Assembly: GCA_010909165.1 (NCBI GenBank)
Contig: MU008151.1
Span: 1,106,090-1,170,089, forward strand
Direction: 5' to 3'
Source of the DNA: Anthoceros angustus
Taxonomy: Eukaryota; Streptophyta; Anthocerotopsida; Anthocerotales; Anthocerotaceae
Length of the DNA stretch: 64,000 bases
In this document: positions 22,103-31,569 of the stretch, piece by piece
Layout: each line of letters begins with the position of its first letter
Numbering within the stretch: position 1 is the first letter of the stretch
Position numbers and translations under genes: made by a program
The notes under the pieces: generated by a model
Databases searched by the model: none
Seen by the model: the letters and a program-made list of their open reading frames with translations, nothing else
Told to the model about the DNA's origin: nothing

Positions 22103-23430
22103 ATGACGTTCTCTGATGCTTCTGATCTGGATGCGTTGCTGGATGCTGAAAGCAGCGACGAGGATGACAGTGATGAAATGGAGGTACAGGCCTCCACAGG
22201 CGGATCGATGATATCTTCAAGGATTTTGACGAATTCGGGCTGGATGAGGGGTTCCGAGGTCTGAGCCGCAGCAGGAGTCTGCAGGAGGCCACGCCACGCG
22301 GCACGGGCGGGAGAACGTGGATGTGGACCAATTCGAGGAGACTGAGGGTGGTCCTGCTGTTGCCAGCCCAGCCTTGCCTGCAGGAGGCCGGTTTTGGAGG
22401 AGGATTTACGACACGCAGACACTTCAGAGCCGTGCAGTTTGGATTCCCAGGATGAGGGTGACGATGTGAGGAACACTGTCGTTGCTGATACCTGGGAGGT
22501 GGAGGACCAGGGTGTCAGGGAATTCCGTATCACCACATCCCTTGCCGCTTATCTGTCGAAAACCCGGCGTGCAGCCTCCAGTTTGCCACATTCTGCACAC
22601 ATGTCCACCAGGCTGGTGCCCAATTACTACGCGTTACCAGCTGTCCTTTTTGAGTGCAGCTCACTGCCTTTCTTTAAGGCACCAGTGCTTCCACACGTAA
22701 CATGGTCAGCCAGAATGAGGCGCTCCTGCTCCATTTGTCCATACAGAACAAGCGTCTCATGTCCGAGCCCTTGCTGGGCATTCCCAGCTATCAGGGCAGT
22801 GCATGTCACCACATGTTTGGTGTTCATGCTGTCAAAAACCTGGCAAGCAACTTTCAGTTTACTACATTTCAGGCAGTGTCGTCCAGGATGCCCAGCTGCT
22901 GGAGTGGGCTGATGACAGAGAGGATGGAGTGGGCGCCGATTCCCTGTACGTGGGTGCTCTGTCTGACGTTCAGAGCTCTGCGTCTGGCATCTCCCAATCC
23001 AGCTCAGAGGCCCTAGGCAGGGAAGATGGTGGGATGCCGGAGGATATGCTTCAGAGTACGAGCACCAACTTGTTTGAGGGAGACAGAAAGCGGGAGCGAG
23101 CTTTGTCGGCGGTGGGAGGTAAGGAATACTTTCTCAAGTCAGGGGCCTCCAAGTGACCACTTGGAGGCCGGGAGCTGCGTTTGCAGCAGCTGCAGCTGCA
23201 GCTGCCTCTCGGTTATTTAGGAGTAGAATGATTGCTGACTTGGAGAAGTCTAGCAGCTCACATCTCTCTTCAGCTCATACGCCTGAGGACGACTCTACCT
23301 TTGGTGATCCCTCCACATCAGTCCACAACCACGACCTTGTTGAGGGCGACTCATTATTCCAGTCCCTAGGACATCCAGACCTGACTGACAGCTCGGGAGT
23401 AGCTCAATCTTTGTCTTCGCATACACCTTT
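22103..23430 (+). pseudogene. VPS8-like N-terminal coding segment, copy 1 (interrupted)
   Basis: VPS8 is a membrane-tethering subunit of the CORVET complex at endosomes. The call is tentative. It rests on an acidic start (MTFSD.SDLDALLDAESSDE) and, near the end, an Ala-rich WRPGAAFAAAAAAAASR word (about 23155-23210) like the one I recall from plant VPS8 before the WD40 part. Copy 2 gives the uninterrupted reading. Here early gaps shift the frame after residue 30, and a minus-strand PPR fragment replaces the middle (22520-22868). Beyond copy 2 it extends through SSAHTPEDDSTFGDPSTS to about 23415. It is broken and not functional. Confidence 0.5.
22520..22868 (-). pseudogene. PPR fragment lodged inside VPS8-like copy 1
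   Basis: The minus-strand frame 22827-22627 reads HVVTCTALIAGNAQQGLGHE then ALKKGSELHSK, a P-type PPR motif followed by the beginning of an L motif. It stands where copy 2 has about 140 bp of acidic VPS8-like coding DNA, so about 350 bp were exchanged or inserted with loss. Orientation is opposite to the host frame. Confidence 0.75.
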
Positions 23431-23680
23431 GGCTTGTCGCCCTTATGTTTTATCATTAATGCTTGTCGAGGCACGGACAACCGTCAACCTAAGACGTCGA
23501 AGAGAAGCCATCTCGTCAGCAGGAGAGCTGGGAGGTTCGACCCCTGCTTTCTGTGAGTGACTGTCTCGTCGTTGTTTCAACCAGTCATGGGAGAACTATG
23601 TTTCAGAGATGCCGAGAAAGGCACAAAATTTATCCTCGCTTTGGTGGAAGCCATCGTTGAGGGCTCTCCAACCGAAGAGA
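23420..23680 (+). pseudogene. Caspase-like fragment: Cys box and p10 start
   Basis: Caspases are Cys-His proteases that cut after Asp. One plus frame reads CFIINACRGTDNRQPKTSKR, the QACRG-type Cys box, and after one stop the p10-like PVMGELCFRDAEKGTKF, ILALVEAIVEGSPTEEM. The Lys-Pro-Lys before the Cys box is altered. The upstream side joins the VPS8-like copy 1 and the downstream side joins a PPR fragment at about 23675, so this is a fragment in a chimera. The same Cys box and p10 words occur elsewhere in the window. Confidence 0.65.
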
Positions 23681-23830
23681 TGTCAGGAAGGCATGGTTGT
23701 ACGATTCCGTGACTTTTGTGTGCCTCTTGCTGGCATGTGAAAATGTGGCATCCTTGGGTGTGGGAAGACAGCCACACAGGCAGATTGTATGACAGGGACT
23801 CCAAGCCAATGTGTTTGTAGCTGGCAGTTT
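23675..23830 (+). pseudogene. PPR fragment joined to caspase-like fragment
   Basis: SGRHGCT.. is followed by LLACENVASLGVGRQPH-like words, an L-type PPR motif, best read in the parallel copy at 57440-57680. A frameshift is present here. Confidence 0.65.
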
Positions 23831-23965
23831 GACCAAGCTATGTGCAAGAACGACGGACCACGTCAACCTATACCCGCCTTTTTGTCCCAATGTACGTCAT
23901 CTCTGCAGGCCAATTCCATCATCCACAAGCACCACGCACATGACGATTGATTTTTGTGGTGTGGA
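23831..23965. repeat. Short interspersed block, three copies in the window
   Basis: GACCACGTCAA.CCTATACCCGCCTTTTTGTC through ACCACGCACATGACGATTG also occurs at about 28495-28620 and 58010-58125. It may be a non-coding gene border (intron or 3' end) carried along with the duplicated pieces. Confidence 0.7.
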
Positions 23966-24330
23966 GGCATTCTCCTTACTAAACATATTGCCTCATCCAC
24001 TCGTCATGCGCGGCCCAGGAGTGCTTTTCTGTGGGAACTATGCCGTCGAGTCTGCTCATTGCCTCAAAAGGCTCCCGCCCCTCATGCACCAGTCCTGCAC
24101 GACAGCAGACAGTCAGTACACTGAGGAATGCGATACCGTCTGGTTGCAAGCCATCCTGTTTCTCTGGACCAACTCAAAGTCCACTTTACTGTCTCCTTCA
24201 TGGCGGGTGTAGCCTGCAATCAGTGCATCCAGATGACGGATGCCTCTTAAGGCAATGTCTCTTGCTAGCCGAGTGAGCCAGAGGACATTTAAGAGGTGGC
24301 CAAAGAACAATGGCCTGGTGTTCCACAAAT
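23966..24330 (-). pseudogene. PPR fragment (last P motif, pre-E region)
   Basis: The minus strand reads DALIAGYTRHEGDSKVDFEL, then, after small gaps, the words preserved better at 28848-28639: QDGLQPDGIAFLSVLTVCC and TGLVKEGRE. This is the final motif series before the E domain of a PLS-class PPR protein. Such proteins bind organelle RNA, often for editing. Gaps break the frame. Confidence 0.75.
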
Positions 24331-25280
24331 GAAATAATAAGGCCCAGGCTGAGTAAGAGTAATGGCCGTCTTTCCACTACCATGTACTGCAATTGGGTTG
24401 TTGCTGTTGCAAGTGTCGTAGTCCGCTTGTGAGCTTACTTGCACCACATTATGGATGGCTACCGCATGTGTGAATACTGTAGGCAGATGAGATCGGGCAG
24501 TTTAATGATGAGAAGCAACAATAGGGAGGTGATGTGAAATAGAGTTGGGAAGGTTGGAACACCTACATAGTGTATCTCCTACACGGTATTTATGCTCGGA
24601 GGCCCAAGAGGTGTAGTTCACATTAGCGAGACTCGGCAAGGTTCAACCAGCCTCATCACCCACTTCAAACTGTGTTTGCGCAAATACACCATGCACAAGC
24701 ACAATGTTGATTGCAAGCAAGAGGCCCAGTTCTACACAAAAGCTGGCGCTTCATGTCCATGTTGGGCAGTTGGCAGAGATCACAGCTATTAGCTCGATAA
24801 CACAAACTTTCTGGGTTTGCCGCTAGCTGGGAAGTGGAATCTCACGGAGATGAGCTCACAAAACTGCTGAACTGACCATCGACTTGCCACTTTATGTCAA
24901 AAGAAACGCAGCATGGCGGTTAGAGATAGGCTCCTCAACTACCGTTTACAACGACCAGTTCATGGTGTGAGGACAGCACCCACCACCCACATCTGTAACT
25001 CAGACCTAGTAGTCATGCCTCAACCGTTGTCGAGGAAAGGTCATGTAGGAAGCAGCGAAAGGAAAGACTGTTTGCCTGCAAGAGGAAGCCACCAGATGAG
25101 TTCCGTTTAGAGTGCATGTAGGCATGGAGCGAGGTCCAAGACTTCTCGAGCAGGGCCTGGACTTTTCGGTGAAACAGACAGTAAAGGAGCTTGACAGAAA
25201 GAGAATTGAAATAGGTGCAAGCAACAATTTACAAGCTGCCTACGTCTAACTGTGCAAGCGCCTTACTACGGAAGTGATTG
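24331..25280. other. No recognisable gene
   Basis: Short frames only (for example 24592-24792 and 24913-25110), none with a known motif and none repeated elsewhere in the window. Confidence 0.4.
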
Positions 25281-25730
25281 AAATGTGTGTTTGACAGAAA
25301 TGTTGACTGTCAAAGACTGTGCTGTCTCTGCCTACTACAACACAGCCTGGTTCAATGGCTGCAAAATATTAAATCGCTTCGACAGTGTGCACCATCTGCC
25401 TTGAGCTTAAGCCAACAGAGGAGCCCCTCATCTGGCACCGCCCTTATTTCTTTGCATAGTAGTGCTGCTTCTCGTTGGTCAGAGATGAAAGAGATTGGAC
25501 ACACAATTGTCAAAAACAATTCATCAATGGCATCACCTGCCTTTGGACGAGGAACAGGCACGTTATCAGTAGGAAAATGGTCACATCCAGGGACACAGTC
25601 GAGGCTAGCCAAAATCCAGGGCGCTTTGCCTACCATTTTCATCCCTGCATTAGGACCAGGATGGCAACCAGGTGAAACACACCTTCCCTTCCTCACCTTC
25701 GAAGAAAGCAAAATCTCCAGTTAGTTGGAT
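25281..25730 (-). repeat. Interspersed block with conserved minus-strand frame
   Basis: The minus frame 25711-25352 (119 codons) contains SPGCHPGPNAGMKMVGKAPW, ILASLDCVPGCDHFPTDN and VPDEGLL. The first part recurs in opposite orientation at 39600-39790. I do not recognise the protein. The central 100 bp or so are absent from the 39.7 kb copy. Confidence 0.5.
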
Positions 25731-26199
25731 ATCGGAGATGGCCGTGAGCGATTTTCCGCGTTGTCTAGTGTCATAGAGACATGAAGGCAAGGGCCTCAGA
25801 CGCCATTCCAGTGACGACATCCTTTCCCAGCTTTGGCCGGTCGGGAAGATGGAACACATACATCCTAACAGTGTGCAAAAGATCTAGAAATCATTCAAGC
25901 AGAGGACCGAAAATCTGGACTTGCTTCTTGAAAACGAAAGCTCAAGCACCTACAGCCCTGCAACTCACACGTTCTTTCCTTCCTACCTCCACGAGCTAAC
26001 ACCTGTTCATCCACCCAAGAAGGCTGTGAGACGTTGCTCTTGCCAATATGCATGCAAGACTAGACTTCAGGAATGAGCAGAAAAGGAGAAATGCAAAGAC
26101 CCTACCAAATGCAAATTGCTGCACCAACACTGTCTCGCTGGAAACGATACCTGGCAGTTGATTGAAGGCATCATACAGGTTGGTTACTTATGGTAGAAC
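25731..26199. other. No recognisable gene
   Basis: Nothing beyond short frames. The sequence is not shared with other parts of the window as far as I can see. Confidence 0.35.
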
Positions 26200-26280
26200 A
26201 TGGCCACAACCACTGATGGGTCTATCACTGGACACAGTTTTGCGGCAGACAAGCCAATGGTGTTTTGCTTTATCATTAAT
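26200..26280 (+). pseudogene. Caspase-like Cys-box fragment fused to segmental duplication
   Basis: TDGSITGHSFAADKPMVFCF then IINA is the segment before the catalytic Cys. It stops one residue short of the Cys and continues into GCCGCCAGGATCCCGCC, the left border of duplication copy 2. It is a truncated piece. Confidence 0.65.
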
Positions 26281-27291
26281 GCGCCGCCAGGATCCCGCCC
26301 TCGGGCCGCATCGGGGCGTCCTGGCAGTGGGTACTGGTGTTCGCACCCCTCTGGCTGCTGCTGCTTGGCTCCTTCGGCATCCTGCCGATCGTGGGAGAAC
26401 TGCAGAGGTGGAGCCCTTGGTGAAGAATATGGCGTTCCTGGCTGCTGCGCCCTGTATTGACTCCCATTCTGGGCACGCCTCCCCGAGGCGATCAGTCCTA
26501 GTCTCCTCCGGGAGTGGAGGAAGGGTGCATTGTGAATTCTTTGTACACCAGCTGTCTTGTGTTGCTACGTCCTCATCGTTCCAGAAGACCAGCTTCAGTA
26601 GTCAATCGTAAGGTCAGATACACACTCACATCCCAGCGGATGCGATTTGAAGAAAGCTCATGCAAGGTCTCCCAAGATGATGAGATGGAAGCCTGGGTCG
26701 CACGGAACGGAATTCTGCAATGCAACGCAGGCGGCAGTGTGAGAACCAGCTCAATGAAAACAGCCATGGCAGTTGATACCGGTTTAATGCGGTCATTAGG
26801 GACCGCTCCCATCCCCAGAACATAGAAGAGCAGCAGCAACACACCGGCAGCAACAGCAACCTTGGGCATCGAGAATGTGCTTAGGGTTTCGAGGTCTGGG
26901 CATTTGCCTGCGCACGGTTCGTCAGTTTAATGATCGGGCGAAAAGCTGGTCTGTTTTGCTGCAGCAGCTGAGCAGTATGCAACTCAGCTCTTGGACTGGC
27001 TTTTGAGATCCAGAGACGTTGATGCAAGATCTACTAGGATGGAATTCGGTGCTTGCCGGTTGCAAGTGGGGCAACCAACGCATGCTGTACTTTTTGGGCA
27101 CTGGCTATGTGCTCGGATCAATTGGGCAGTGAAGGACATTGCTGAAATAGTATGTCACTTCCAAAGTTGAACTTTCTGGTTGCATTAGAGATGATTAACT
27201 GGAGGAGAGACGGAGAAGGAGAAAGAAGCTGAATTTGATGAAGGTTCACCATCGCTGCGTAAATGGAATTGCGTACCAGGAGAAGGCGCCC
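26281..27291. repeat. Segmental duplication, copy 2, upstream part
   Basis: Longer and less eroded partner of 17874-18474 plus 21775-22102. At about 26900 it shows the site into which the copia element inserted in copy 1: GGTTTCGAGGTCTGGGCATTTGCCTG runs without interruption. It contains the minus-strand frame described separately. Confidence 0.85.
26573..26869 (-). CDS. Possible small secreted or membrane protein, unidentified
   Basis: A 98-codon minus-strand frame with an ATG start: MPKVAVAAGVLLLLFYVLGM has the form of a signal peptide or membrane anchor (short charged start, hydrophobic core). Residues 15-75 carry no motif I know. The word QASISSSWE is shared with copy 1 (18368-18123), where the hydrophobic start is lost. 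It could be the first exon of a gene running left on the minus strand, or chance. The function is unknown. Confidence 0.3.
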   Translation of the reverse strand: MPKVAVAAGVLLLLFYVLGMGAVPNDRIKPVSTAMAVFIELVLTLPPALHCRIPFRATQASISSSWETLHELSSNRIRWDVSVYLTLRLTTEAGLLER

Positions 27292-28167
27292 ATGACGTTC
27301 TCTGATGATTCTGATCTGGATGCGTTGCTGGATGCTGAAAGCAGCGACGAGGATGACAGTGATGAACATGGAGGTACAGGCCTCCACAGGCGGATTGATG
27401 ATATTCTCAAGGATTTTGACGAATTCGGGCTGGACGAGGTAGATTCCCCGCCCTCCGTTCCGAGGTCTGAGCCGCAGCAGGAGTCTGCAGGAGGCCACGC
27501 CACGCGGCACGGGCCGGAGAACGTGGATGTGGACCACCTGAGGAGACTGAGGGTGGTCCTGCTGTTGCCAGCCCAGCCTTGCCTGCAGGAGGGCCGGTTT
27601 TGGAGGAGGATTTGCGACACGCCGACACTTCAGAGCCGTGCAGTTTGGACTCCCAGGATGAGGGCGACGATGTGAGGAACACTGTCGTTGCTGATACGTG
27701 GGAGGTGGAGGAGCAGGATGTGCTGCCACCAGAAACTGCACCATCTTCTGGTGCCTTGGATGACGAGAAATTGCTGGCCGACTTGGCTGCAAGGTCCGTT
27801 CTTGAGAGATCTTCTGTGGAGGGTGTCGGGGCCTCAGGCAGTGTCGTCCAGGATGCCCAGCTGCTGGAGTGGGCTGATGACAGAGAGGATGGAGTGGGCG
27901 CCGATTCTGTACGTGGGTGCTCTGTCTGACGTTCAGAGCTCTGCGTCTGGCATCTCCCAATCCAGCTCAGAGGCCCTAGGCAGGGAAGATGGTGGGATGC
28001 CGGAGGATATGCTTCAGAGTACGAGCACCAACTTGTTTGAGGGAGACAGAAAGCGGGAGCGAGCTTTGTCGGCGGTGGTGGGAGGTAAGGAATACTTTCT
28101 CAAGTCAGGGGCGTCCAACGTCACTAGGAGGTCTGGAGCTGCGTTTGCAGCAGCTGCAGCTGCCTGA
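27292..28167 (+). pseudogene. VPS8-like N-terminal coding segment, copy 2
   Basis: Better copy of the segment at 22103. From the ATG: MTFSDDSDLDALLDAESSDE, then HRRIDDILKDFDEFGLDEVD, reminiscent of the RT(V/I)D.IL word of plant VPS8. After one frameshift near 27545 an acidic stretch follows (27579-27929), and after a second near 27905 ALSDVQSSASGISQ and FEGDRKRERALSAV, ending GAAFAAAAAA at 28165. It then joins a PPR fragment and ends. VPS8 identity is tentative: it is based on an acidic start and an Ala-rich box, not on the WD40 or RING parts, which are absent. Confidence 0.5.
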
Positions 28168-28450
28168 TTGCAGGCTGCACCTGTGAATTCAGCATACAAA
28201 AGAGTGGTTTTTCGAGTTGTTCTAGAGAATGAAATAGGAAGGCATGTAACGAGATGGTGTCGCATTACTTGTTGTACTGCGGATGTGCACAGTCAACTCA
28301 ACTTCCAATTTCTTTAGCGTAGTGTTGCTGGCCAGAGCCAGCCCAATCATCTCCGGAGGACACAACAAAACAGTTTCTGTTCCATCAATGTTTCTGTTTC
28401 CAGTTCTCACAGCCTCCCGACCAAGGATCAGTCAAGGAGTGTAGAACGCA
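28168..28450 (+). pseudogene. PPR-adjacent fragment
   Basis: Reads LQAAPVNSAYKRVVFRVVLE then GRHVTRWCRIT, identical in kind to 57680-57785, where it directly follows the PPR words VFDALPERDTVIGKH. It is decayed PPR sequence; the downstream part to 28450 is shared with 57790-57960. Confidence 0.6.
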
Positions 28451-28619
28451 ATACAGCGAACAGCACAGATTACTCCGCTGAATCATCGTCCAAGCTATGT
28501 GCAAGAACGTCGGACCACGTCAAACCTATACCCGCCTTTTTGTCGCAATGTACGTCATCTCTGCAGGCCAATTCCATCATCCACAAGCACCACGCACATG
28601 ACGATTGATTTTTTTGTGG

Positions 28620-28960
28620 TGTGGAGGCATTCTCCTTACTAAACATATTGCCTCATCCACTCGTCATGCGCGGCCCAGGAGTGGTTCTCTGTGGGAACTG
28701 TGCCGTGGAGTCTGCTCATTGCCTCAAAAGGCTCCCGCCCCTCCTTCACCAGTCCTGTACGACAGCAGACAGTCAGTACACTGAGGAATGCGATACCGTC
28801 TGGTTGCAAGCCATCCTGTTTCATTCTCTGGACCAACTCAAAGTCCACTTAACTGTCTCCTTCCTGGCGGGTGTAGCCTGCAATCAGTGCATCCAGATGA
28901 CGGATGTCTCTTCAGCAATGTCTCTTGCTAGCCGAGTGAGCCAGTGGACATTTAAGAGGT
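28620..28960 (-). pseudogene. PPR fragment (last P motif, pre-E region)
   Basis: Minus frame 28848-28639: VQRMKQDGLQPDGIAFLSVL, TVCCRTGLVKEGREPFEAMS, then HGTVPTENHSWAAHDEWMRQ. These are the final PPR motifs before an E domain. The upstream part (DALIAGYT.R) lies at 28900-28850 in another frame. Same fragment as at 24.1, 44.6, 55.0 and 56.9 kb. Confidence 0.75.
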
Positions 28961-29366
28961 CATTTGCAATCGGTTTCTCACCTTGGACGCACTGCTTTCA
29001 CAAGTCCGTGCCTCCAAGTGTATTGGTTACCCTTTGGACATGTCTAAAGCAAACTTGAGTGAACTGCCAGAGATTGTGGAGAACCATGATCTCTCCTGAC
29101 AGCAGGATTTTCTAAAGCCTGGGAAAGAAGCCCTCCAGAGTCCAGCTGCGAAATCCCAATTGCAGGAGCAGGGGGTCCACTATGAATATAACCTCCAGCT
29201 TGCTAGCACCCCAATTTCAAAGCCTGAGAACTTGCAGGCATGTCGTTTCTCTGCACATTTGACAATTTATCAATTCAAACGATCTACGAGGCCTGAAGCA
29301 CGAAACATGTCAGTGGTACCGGAACCATCTATAACTGCAATAGCTCAATATCCCACAACTGGCTGA
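28961..29366 (+). pseudogene. Unidentified conserved coding block, copy 1
   Basis: The plus strand holds YEYNLQLASTPISKPENLQA, RFSAHLTIYQFKRSTRPEAR and a stop after ITAIAQYPTTG. The frame and stop are the same in copies at 44783-45163 (plus), 54673-54467 and 56612-56313 (minus). The longest copies start with a segment containing DALLSQVRASMCIGYPLDMS. Four copies keeping one frame suggest real coding sequence, but I do not recognise it. It always lies between two PPR fragments of opposite orientation to it. Confidence 0.45.
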
Positions 29367-29399
29367 GAAACGCAATCGAGAACATGCCGTGTAACGAAC

Positions 29400-30060
29400 T
29401 CATAGGTTTGCTGCAATCACTACATAGCATACTCTTTACCATACCATGTCCTTTACCAGTGCTGGCCACAAACACGTTGATTGCTCTCTAGTCTGCGCAT
29501 GAAGTTGCATCCCCTTCTCCAGATTTATGGTGCCCTCCTTTGCACGAGGCGCACACATCCATGCCTAACCTTTATAACACCATAGAGACAAAGGCTTCGT
29601 GAACCCATGCCCCTGCTGGGCATACATATCCTGCTATCCTGGCAGTACATGTGACACCTGTATTTTCACCCAGTGCGTTCCGGACACACGATGGCATCAG
29701 TAACTTGCAAACCTTGGCAAGGCAAGTCTTACCATGAGTAGTGAACAATTGCTGCCTGTAAGACCGACTACCTGAAGGAGTAAGGACCTGCACCAGAAAG
29801 TTTCGCCACTTCCAAGTCTTGGCACCTTGTCCCAGCTCGGTTGGCTGTTCTTCCCAACACGTTGGTACCCTAAAATCTACAGATGCACAGATCAAATTTG
29901 TGTTAGTCATTACTGAGGTGCAGGGCACGATGTCATTCCTGGCCACTGATGCATGCTCACTCTGGAGGATCCTCCTTCACCAACCAGGGCCCTCCAAAGT
30001 TCTGGAAGAGTCAGAGGCTTGAACAACCAAAAAAGGACGAATTCGACAAAGGTGGGATTT
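29400..30060 (-). pseudogene. PPR fragment (decayed) with flanking leader
   Basis: Minus frame 29946-29572: NTGVTCTARIAGY is a P-type PPR word preceded by CVRNALGE, and a LHAQT-type word lies at about 29500. Upstream in the same frame LQVLTPSGSRSYRQQLF-like sequence has no assigned motif. Copies are at 45180-45720, 46020-46560, 53930-54380 and 55740-56230. Confidence 0.6.
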
Positions 30061-30199
30061 CGCAAAGAGTGATGTAAGATACAGAAGGATTAGGCTCTAC
30101 ATTCTAATGCCTGTCTACCTACCATTATCCAATCACATGATGCAGATGGCTCCTAGAGTCATCCTGCAAATGCCAAAGTTAGGCTGCAACACACGACGT

Positions 30200-31275
30200 T
30201 CTAGTTGCTCCCGTCAGAGCGGCTGATAGACTTGTCTCTTAATTCCCCTCCGAATACACCGTTCGCAGACCCATGCCACTCCTCGTCCTCCATCCTGCCG
30301 TTTCCGATATTGCACCTTGTGCAGTTGGAATGTGTCGGCCATTTGATCCCTCAGCAACGGCTGCAACAAATTCTTCAGAGCAATCCATGCCTCTTGCACG
30401 GGTGTTCTGGCTCGCAGCTGGTCCTGTCAGGTCCAGATTTAAATGGGACAGGGCTGAGTTCCCAAAGGCCGCAGCCACAGAAACCGCTCCATCCAAGCTG
30501 GTAACAGGGTCGGGAACCGCACCCCCAATGCCGGCAGCCACGTGTAGGCCAGCCTTGGCCAGGAAGAGAAATAGCTTTGCACCATTGATTGCTAAGGGCC
30601 TGATCCACCTCCACTTCGCATCCTCCAATGTCAAGTGGAATCCAGTTTGGCCCTGCACGATGTGATTCCCAGAGATGTTTTCGCACATGAAGTACAGCTT
30701 AGCCGCTTTGCCCACACGCACCCCTGCAATCAATCTCTGTCCTAAACCCACGTCTGCAGTGGTGATGTAGGGACGTCTGGGTATCTGACTGCTTTCTAAT
30801 TCTGCAGAGAAATTCATAATCTCATCCATCTTAGAAAGCAAGAATTGTAGAGTAGCTTCCTGCCCATTCTTGATAGCGCTAATCTCATGTTGGATAAGTT
30901 GCAAAGTCTCACCAATTCTATCCACTTTGACTCCCACTGCTTTCACCTCTTGTTTCAAATCTCTTATCGCTTGATTGATTTTTTGCAACAGTTGCTCCCC
31001 CATCTCCGAGCGAGTTGTTCCAGGGAGGGATATAGTACGTCGGATGCTGACAAACCGAGACGTTTGAAGTGGTGCGTCTTGTTGTGCGAGCACCCCTTTC
31101 TCTGTACGCAGGACTTCCTCTACAGCTGCATCTATGTTGGATATGGTTTGAAGGAGACCAGTTCGTCGCCTTTGCAAGACATCCAAGACTTCACCAGTAC
31201 TTGAGAGCTCATCAGCTCCCTCAAACGCACTCTCCAAAGAGGCTTCAGGACATGCTGGCCAGGACCAGCTAAAGT
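30200..31275 (-). pseudogene. ROCO copy A, coiled-coil and C-terminal part
   Basis: ROCO proteins carry a Ras-like Roc GTPase and a COR dimerisation domain. This is the part after COR. On the minus strand: FSWSWPACPEASLESAFEGA, then a heptad-like coiled coil (GVKVDRIGETLQLIQHEISA, QEATLQFLLSKMDEIMNF), then a C-terminal domain with RPYITTADVGLGQRLIAGVR, AKLYFMCENISGN and WRWIRPLAINGAKLFLFLAK. The last 50 residues are in a shifted frame compared with copy C at 53332. The C-terminal domain is not one I can name. A 440-codon frame covers it only because a TTG start lies in the adjoining caspase-like piece. Confidence 0.65.
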
Positions 31276-31282
31276 ACTGTGT

Positions 31283-31561
31283 CCAGTGAGTTGTCGGTGC
31301 CTCGACAAGCATTAATGATAAAACAAAACACCTTTGGCTTGTCTGCCGCAAAACTATGTCCAGGGAGTTGTCGGTGCCTCGACAAGCATTAATGATAAAA
31401 CAAAACACCTTTGGCTTGTCTGCCGCAAAACTGTGTCCAGTGATAGACCCATCAGTGGAAAGAGTTACATCTCTGGCAAACAAGCCAAAGGCGTTTGTCA
31501 TCATTGCTTTCGAGATCGCTTTCTCGATGTGCGGCAGCTCGAACCCTGCATCTCTTGACAA
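31283..31561 (-). pseudogene. Caspase-like Cys-box fragment joined to ROCO C-terminal part
   Basis: The minus strand reads LSRDAGFELPHIEKAISKAM, GLFARDVTLSTDGSITGHSF, then AADKPKVFCFIINACRGTDN. The last words match the caspase p20 end (K-P-K, two hydrophobic stretches, A-C-R-G). A 77-bp tandem duplication (31288-31364 and 31365-31441) repeats the Cys box and shifts the frame, so the Cys box appears twice. The sequence then continues straight into the ROCO coiled-coil segment. Whether this join is an ancestral fusion or a recombination scar cannot be told here. Confidence 0.65.
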
Positions 31562-31569
31562 ATACGGCT

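Noticed and set aside
30239-31561. 440-codon frame as one intact protein
   Set aside because: It starts at TTG, reads through a frame-shifting 77-bp duplication, and joins a caspase-like piece to a ROCO piece; its last 50 residues are out of frame against copy C.
31283-31561. Plant metacaspase
   Set aside because: The Cys box is NACRG with a preceding KPK and not the DSCHSG type, and the p10 words resemble classical caspases. Still only an inference from motifs.
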